From positions 2,480,001 through 2,544,000 of the forward strand of contig NZ_JACBZS010000001.1 of assembly GCF_013408305.1 (NCBI RefSeq): a stretch of 64,000 nucleotides of DNA, written 5' to 3'. The notes under the pieces were generated by a model. It saw only the letters and a program-made list of their open reading frames with translations, had not been told where the DNA came from and ran no database searches. The DNA is from Naumannella cuiyingiana. Its GTDB lineage: Bacteria > Actinomycetota > Actinomycetes > Propionibacteriales > Propionibacteriaceae. Position numbers and translations under genes: made by a program. Shown here one piece after another: positions 59,621-64,000 of this stretch. How positions within the stretch are numbered: position 1 is the first letter of the stretch; the number at the start of each line of letters is the position of its first letter.

Positions 59621-60576
59621 GCGATCTCCTCGGCACGCTCGGTGGTCAGGGTCGGTACGCGGGTCCGGTTCCCGCAGATGCCCTCGCGGGTCAGGGTGTC
59701 GACGAAACGCTCCAGCAGCGGATCGGTGGAATCGGCCAGCCAGGCGACCCCGATGTCGATGCGTTCGGTGTCGGGAAGCTCGTGGAACGCGACCCGGTCG
59801 AGTCGGGCGGCGCGCGCGGATGCCGGCACCAGCGCGATCCCGAGACCGGCGGCGACCAGGGCGAGCATCGTCGAGGTCTCGGTGACCTCATGGGCACAGT
59901 GCGGGCGGAAGCCGGCTCGCGCGCAGGTGCGCAGCACGGCGTCGTTGACCACCGACCGGGTCGCGGCGGCGTACATCACGAAATCGCTGCCGCGCAGATC
60001 GACCACCCGGCGGTCCGGCCGGTCGAGCGCGCTGCCCTCCTGGCAGGCCAGGACCAGCGGCTCGGCCGCCATCGGCCGGTACGCCAGACCTTCCGCGCGC
60101 ACCGGCGGGCGGAGGATGCCCGCGTCGATGCGGTGCTCGACCAGCGCCTCCTCCTGGGCCGGGGTGAGCATCTCGGTGCGGATGTCCAGGGCCACCCCGG
60201 GCATCGCGTCGCGGACCGCCCGCGCGATCCGCGGCAGGTGTCCGTAGGACGCCGAGCCGGTGAAGCCGACGCGCAGTGTGCCGGTGCGCCCCTCCGCCAG
60301 CGCCGCCACCCGGTTCACTGCCTCGTCGACGGCGTCCAGGATGCGTTGTGCGTCGGTCCGCAGCAGCTCGCCCGCGGGTGTCAGCCGGACCTGGCGCGTG
60401 GTGCGTTCGAAGAGGGGTACGCCTAGCTGCGACTCGAGTTGCCGGATCGCTTGTGACAGTGGGGGTTGCGCCATGTGCAGGCGCTCCGCGGCGCGGCCGA
60501 AGTGCCGGGTGTCGGCGACGGCCAGGAAGTAGCGCAGGAGCCGCAGCTCCACATCGCTCCCGCGTCGTGACGTCAT
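59617..60576 (-). CDS. LysR family regulator (CatR/BenM-like)
   Basis: A 319-residue regulator. The N-terminal HTH is MELRLLRYFLAVADTRHFGRAAERLHMAQPPLSQAIRQLESQLGVPLFERT-like (residues 8-60), with the QPPLSQAI core typical of CatR, CatM and BenM. The effector domain shows GTLRVGFTGSASYGHLPRIARAVRDAMP, LACQEGSALD and LVAAGLGIALVPASA. It probably senses cis,cis-muconate or benzoate. Unlike classic catR genes it is not divergent from catB; it heads the catB-catC-catA transcript and overlaps catB. It is divergent from benA. Confidence 0.88.
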   Translation of the reverse strand: MTSRRGSDVELRLLRYFLAVADTRHFGRAAERLHMAQPPLSQAIRQLESQLGVPLFERTTRQVRLTPAGELLRTDAQRILDAVDEAVNRVAALAEGRTGTLRVGFTGSASYGHLPRIARAVRDAMPGVALDIRTEMLTPAQEEALVEHRIDAGILRPPVRAEGLAYRPMAAEPLVLACQEGSALDRPDRRVVDLRGSDFVMYAAATRSVVNDAVLRTCARAGFRPHCAHEVTETSTMLALVAAGLGIALVPASARAARLDRVAFHELPDTERIDIGVAWLADSTDPLLERFVDTLTREGICGNRTRVPTLTTERAEEIA

Positions 60577-60699
60577 CGTCGCCGCCTCTTCCGTCGTGGC
60601 CCCGAGACCTGCCGCCCCGGGTGGTGTCGATCGGGGATCGTTTCTCCGGATCGCCCCGGGTCGCCCCTGTGCAGCACCCTAGGCCGGGGCATTAAGAGG

Positions 60700-60740
60700 T
60701 TCAAATATCGAATGAATGCCCAATGAGAGGCGGTGCCTCT
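60700..60740. promoter_or_regulatory. LysR-type binding dyad and small hairpin in the ben/cat control region
   Basis: The 293-bp region between the LysR gene and benA is the only AT-richer spot nearby. TTCAAATATCGAA (60700-60712) is a TTC-N7-GAA dyad and fits the LysR rule T-N11-A. AGAGGC-GGT-GCCTCT (60726-60740) is a short perfect hairpin. Further right, CTGGG and TGGGGC motifs repeat. Either dyad could let the regulator control benA and its own operon. Confidence 0.55.
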
Positions 60741-60869
60741 GAATGAACCCTGGGTCAGGCCTGGGGTCATCCCTGGGGCAAGGGGGTCCGCGCGGTGTCA
60801 CGGTTGAGGCCCGGGCGGTCGCCGACCGCTGACCGGGACCCGTGCCGACGACGCCACCCAGGAGGAGCC

Positions 60870-62288
60870 ATGCCGCATCCCATCGCGGACCTCGACATCG
60901 ATCTGTCCGATGTCGTGGTCGACGACCCGTCCACCGGGGCGTACCGGATCGACCGGCGGATCTTCACCGACGAGGAACTGTTCGAGCTGGAGATGACCTA
61001 CATCTTCGAGGGGAACTGGATCTTTCTCGCCCACGAGTCGCAGGTCCCCGAAGCCGGCGACTACTACACGACTTCGATCGGCCGGCAGCCCATCGTGATC
61101 ACCCGGTCCAAGGACGGCACGCTGAACTGTCTGATCAACGCGTGCACCCACCGCGGCGCGATGCTGTGCCGCCGCAGGACCGACAACCGGATCACCCTGA
61201 CCTGCCCCTTCCACGGCTGGACGTTCCGCAACGACGGCAAGCTGCTCAAGGTCAAGGACCCCGACGGCGCCGGCTATCCGGAGAGCTTCGACACCGACGG
61301 CTCGCACGACCTGACCAAGGTCGCGCGTTTCGAGAGCTACCGGGGGTTCCTGTTCGGCAGCCTGAACCCCGACGTGGCACCGCTCGCCGAGCACCTGGGC
61401 GATACCCGGTTGATCATCGACATGCTGGTCGACCAGTCCCCCGAGGGCCTGGAGGTGCTGCGCGGCTCCTCGACCTACACCTTTGACGGCAACTGGAAGG
61501 TGCAGGCAGAGAATGGCGCGGACGGCTACCACGTCACCGCCACCCACTGGAACTATGCGGCCACCACCAGCAGGCGCGGGACCGGTGAGTCCAAGAACGA
61601 CACCAAGGCGGTCGATGCGGGAAAGTGGGGCAAGCAGGGAGGCGGCTACTTCTCCTTCGACAACGGGCATCTGGCGCTGTGGACCTGGACGGCCAATCCG
61701 CAGGACCGGCCGCTGTGGGACCGGCGCGAGGAGCTGATCGAGCAGTTCGGCGAGGCCAAGGGCGACTTCATGGTGCGCGGTTCCCGGAACCTGTGCCTCT
61801 ACCCGAATGTCTATCTGATGGATCAGTTCTCCACCCAGATCCGTCGGTTCACCCCGATCTCGCCGGACCGGACCGAGGTGACCATCCACTGCATCGCGCC
61901 GAAGGGGGAGAGCCAGGCCGCGCGCACGGCCCGGATCCGCCAGTACGAGGACTTCTTCAACGCCAGCGGGATGGCCACCCCGGACGACCTGGAGGAGTTC
62001 CGCTCCTGTCAGAAGACCTTCCTCGCCCGCGCCGCGCGCTGGAACGACATGAGTCGCGGCGCGGTGCACTGGCACACGGGCCCCGACGAGCTGGCCACCA
62101 GTCTCGGCATGCACGACGTCTTGTCCTGCGGTGTCCGCAACGAGGACGAGGGCCTGTTCCCGATCCAGCACACCTACTGGCTGGAACAGGTACGCCGCGG
62201 CGCCGCCGCCGAGCGCGAGCGCGCCGCCACCCGGCCCGCACCCGATCGCGGGCCGGTCGAGCTGATCAGCAACGGACGGAGGGTGTGA
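60870..62288 (+). CDS. benA: Benzoate 1,2-dioxygenase, large subunit
   Basis: A 472-residue Rieske-type ring-hydroxylating oxygenase alpha subunit. The [2Fe-2S] site is CTHRGAMLC then CPFHGWTF, with Cys92, His94, Cys112 and His115. The mononuclear iron region is [18 protein letters not shown] (Asp and two His). The length and sequence [20 protein letters not shown] fit the benzoate/toluate/anthranilate group. GGAGGAG lies 4 bp before ATG 60870. With BenB and BenC it makes the benzoate cis-1,2-dihydrodiol. Anthranilate or toluate are alternative substrates. Confidence 0.93.
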   Translation: MPHPIADLDIDLSDVVVDDPSTGAYRIDRRIFTDEELFELEMTYIFEGNWIFLAHESQVPEAGDYYTTSIGRQPIVITRSKDGTLNCLINACTHRGAMLCRRRTDNRITLTCPFHGWTFRNDGKLLKVKDPDGAGYPESFDTDGSHDLTKVARFESYRGFLFGSLNPDVAPLAEHLGDTRLIIDMLVDQSPEGLEVLRGSSTYTFDGNWKVQAENGADGYHVTATHWNYAATTSRRGTGESKNDTKAVDAGKWGKQGGGYFSFDNGHLALWTWTANPQDRPLWDRREELIEQFGEAKGDFMVRGSRNLCLYPNVYLMDQFSTQIRRFTPISPDRTEVTIHCIAPKGESQAARTARIRQYEDFFNASGMATPDDLEEFRSCQKTFLARAARWNDMSRGAVHWHTGPDELATSLGMHDVLSCGVRNEDEGLFPIQHTYWLEQVRRGAAAERERAATRPAPDRGPVELISNGRRV

Positions 62289-62290
62289 TC

Positions 62291-62845
62291 ATGACCAGCA
62301 CGCTGACGGCGCCCGAGGAAACGGATGCCGCGCCGGAGCGCACGGTGCCGACGCGGGTGATCGACCCGCGCGAGGTGGAGCAGTTCCTCTATCGGGAGGC
62401 GCGCTATCTCGACGATCGGCTCTTCGAACAGTGGGTGGAGTGCTACGCCGAGGATGCGGAGTTCTGGATGCCGGCCTGGGCCGACGACGACGAGCTCACC
62501 ACCGATCCGGCGAACGAGCTGTCGCTGATCTACTACGCCAACCGGGCGGGCCTGGAGGATCGCGTCTTCCGGATCCGCACCGAGCGCTCCAGCGCGACCA
62601 GCCTGCCGGAGCCGCGGACCAGCCACAACATCACCAATGTGGAGATCATCGAGCAGCGTGGCCCGCTCGTGGATGTGCGGTTCAACTGGCACACCATGTA
62701 CTTCCGCTACCACACCGTCGATCCCTACTACGGCACGTCTTTCTACACGATCGACTTCTCCGGCGATGCGCCGCTGATCCGACGGAAGACCGTGGTGCTG
62801 AAGAACGACTACATCCACCACGTGGTGGACGTCTACCACATCTGA
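62291..62845 (+). CDS. benB: Benzoate 1,2-dioxygenase, small subunit
   Basis: A 184-residue beta subunit of the NTF2-like fold. It shows VEQFLYREARYLDDRLFEQWVECYAEDAEFWMPAW and ending FYTIDFSGDAPLIRRKTVVLKNDYIHHVVDVYHI, conserved in BenB and XylY. The subunit has a structural role in the hexameric oxygenase. It starts 2 bp after the benA stop with the string TGATCATG; no strong ribosome binding site is visible, so coupling to benA is likely. Confidence 0.92.
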   Translation: MTSTLTAPEETDAAPERTVPTRVIDPREVEQFLYREARYLDDRLFEQWVECYAEDAEFWMPAWADDDELTTDPANELSLIYYANRAGLEDRVFRIRTERSSATSLPEPRTSHNITNVEIIEQRGPLVDVRFNWHTMYFRYHTVDPYYGTSFYTIDFSGDAPLIRRKTVVLKNDYIHHVVDVYHI

Positions 62846-62877
62846 TCGGCAGCGATCGACGACCGGGAGGAGTGATC

Positions 62878-64000
62878 ATGAGCCATCAGGTGGTGCTCAA
62901 CTTCGAGGACGGGGTCAGTCGCGCCATCGACTGCGATCCCGACATGACCATCGCCGATGCGGCGTACCGGGCCCGGATCAACATCCCGTTCGACTGCCGC
63001 GACGGCGCCTGCGGGACCTGCAAGGCCAAATGCGATGCGGGCGAGTTCGACCCGGGATTCTTCATCGACGACGCGCTGAGCCGCGACGAGGCCGCGGCCG
63101 GGTTCTGCCTGCCGTGCCAGATGAAACCGCTGTCCGATCTGGTCCTGCAGATCTCCTCGACCTCGGAGCTGGCGAAGACGGGTACGCAGAGCTGGCGCGG
63201 CGAGGTGGCCGAGGTGATCCGCCACTCGCCGACCACGGTTGGGCTGAAGATCACCATGGCCGACCGGGAGCGGCTGACCTTCCAGCCCGGGCAGTACGTC
63301 AACATCACCGTGCCCGGCACCGACCAGGTGCGCTCCTATTCGTTCAGCAATGCCGCCGACTCCGCCGAGCTGTCCTTTCTGATCAAGATCACCCCGGGCG
63401 GGGCGATGTCGACCTGGGTCAGCGAGCGCGCGCGGCCGGGCGACCGGTTGGAGTTCAGCGGGCCCCTCGGCTCCTTCTACCTGCGGCCCGTCAAGCGGCG
63501 TGCCCTGCTGCTTGCCGGCGGCACCGGTCTGGCGCCGATCCTGGCCATGTTGCACACGCTGGCGGCCAAGCCGCCCGAACACCCCGTGCACCTGGTCTAC
63601 GGCGCCACCACCGACGACGATGTCGTCCACCTGGCCGATCTTGCCGACTTCGCCGAGCGGATCGAGAACCTGACCTTCGACTGGTGCGTCGCCGACGAGC
63701 GGACCACCGCCCCCAACCAGGGCTACGTGATGAGCCTGATCGACGCCGAGCACCTGGCCGGTGGCGATGTCGATGTCTATCTGTGCGGCCCGCCGCCGAT
63801 GGTCGAGGCCGTCCGCGGCTGGCTGGACGAGCAGGGCATCGCCCCCGCCAGCTTCCATTTCGAGAAGTTCACCGTCGGACGGGCCCACGGCGCGGCTCCG
63901 GCCGAGCCGACTCCGGCAGATCCGCCCGCGGCGGAGCCGGCCCCGCACGCGCCCGCGGCCCGCCCGCGCGTGGCCGCCCGCATCGCCACCGTTCCCGATC
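62878..64000 (+). CDS. benC: Benzoate dioxygenase electron-transfer component, open at window edge
   Basis: 374 codons are visible and the frame is open at 64000. A plant-type [2Fe-2S] domain comes first (CRDGACGTCKAKC, then FCLPC; Cys40, 45, 48 and 80). The FAD domain has FQPGQYVNITVPG and RSYSFSNA, and the NAD domain GGTGLAPILAML and YLCGPPPMV. BenC proteins normally end near ASFHFEKF (here about residue 331); this one goes on with an Ala/Pro-rich linker and then RPRVAARIATVPD, so a C-terminal extension or fusion follows. GGAGGAG supports ATG 62878. It passes electrons from NADH to BenAB. Confidence 0.92.
   Translation, partial: MSHQVVLNFEDGVSRAIDCDPDMTIADAAYRARINIPFDCRDGACGTCKAKCDAGEFDPGFFIDDALSRDEAAAGFCLPCQMKPLSDLVLQISSTSELAKTGTQSWRGEVAEVIRHSPTTVGLKITMADRERLTFQPGQYVNITVPGTDQVRSYSFSNAADSAELSFLIKITPGGAMSTWVSERARPGDRLEFSGPLGSFYLRPVKRRALLLAGGTGLAPILAMLHTLAAKPPEHPVHLVYGATTDDDVVHLADLADFAERIENLTFDWCVADERTTAPNQGYVMSLIDAEHLAGGDVDVYLCGPPPMVEAVRGWLDEQGIAPASFHFEKFTVGRAHGAAPAEPTPADPPAAEPAPHAPAARPRVAARIATVPD

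Overview
The window is a very GC-rich chromosomal segment of an actinobacterium. Evidence: GTG starts are common, most genes follow short Shine-Dalgarno sites or overlap their neighbours, a protein O-mannosyltransferase, an F420-dependent glucose-6-phosphate dehydrogenase and a 13E12-type HNH protein are present, and the core genes pmt, rsmI, tatD, rsmA, ispE, glmU, prs, rplY and pth form the set found together in Mycobacterium (Rv1002c to Rv1018c). A member of the Propionibacteriales is my best guess; this is inference, not proof.

Layout. 1-8.5 kb: redox and hydrolase genes (two FAD monooxygenases, MOSC protein, secreted TAP-like hydrolase, two isochorismatase-fold cysteine hydrolases) with AraC and PucR-type regulators. 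8.6-11 kb: two citrate synthase paralogues that converge and overlap at their 3' ends; one carries an N-terminal HTH domain and a 15-bp minisatellite. 11.1-13.9 kb: HNH protein, 3-methyladenine glycosylase, secreted CAP protein. 13.9-17.9 kb: amino-acid catabolism (lysine 6-aminotransferase, divergent permease and FAD oxidoreductase). 18-22.8 kb: surface lipoproteins and protein mannosyltransferase. 22.8-27 kb: rsmI-tatD-nitroreductase-rsmA-ispE. 27-28.3 kb: a nuclease-like gene bracketed by an interspersed repeat. 28.2-31.4 kb: tam/tamR pair with two operator dyads, secreted GDPD, TetR. 31.5-34.2 kb: tRNA-Gln, glmU, prs. 34.2-41.5 kb: hydrolase/3-hydroxybutyrate dehydrogenase pair, then a LacI-controlled sugar ABC importer with a GH1 glycosidase. 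41.6-44 kb: two-component system with a membrane protein. 44.2-47.2 kb: rplY-pth, nuclease, small proteins. 47.2-50.2 kb: dihydroxybenzoate-type decarboxylase plus aromatic acid transporter under a PadR regulator. 50.3-55.5 kb: secreted beta-helix protein, TenA-like protein, lactate permease, fgd. 55.7-64 kb: a complete upper and middle benzoate route (benABC divergent from a LysR-catB-catC-catA unit, then a benzoate-type MFS transporter); benD is not seen before the window ends.

How the genes work together: BenABC would oxidise benzoate to the cis-diol, a dehydrogenase presumably outside the window would give catechol, and CatA, CatB and CatC take it to 3-oxoadipate enol-lactone. A second aromatic inlet (decarboxylase, MFS, PadR) lies 8 kb away.

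Unusual features are mostly repeats: a perfect 30-bp-arm palindrome whose arm recurs at two other intergenic sites and brackets the nuclease-like gene, 17-bp direct repeats in two divergent promoter regions, 15-bp minisatellites in a coding region and upstream of rplY, and an over-abundance of TGATCA. No CRISPR array, prophage, rRNA operon or insertion sequence with a transposase was seen.
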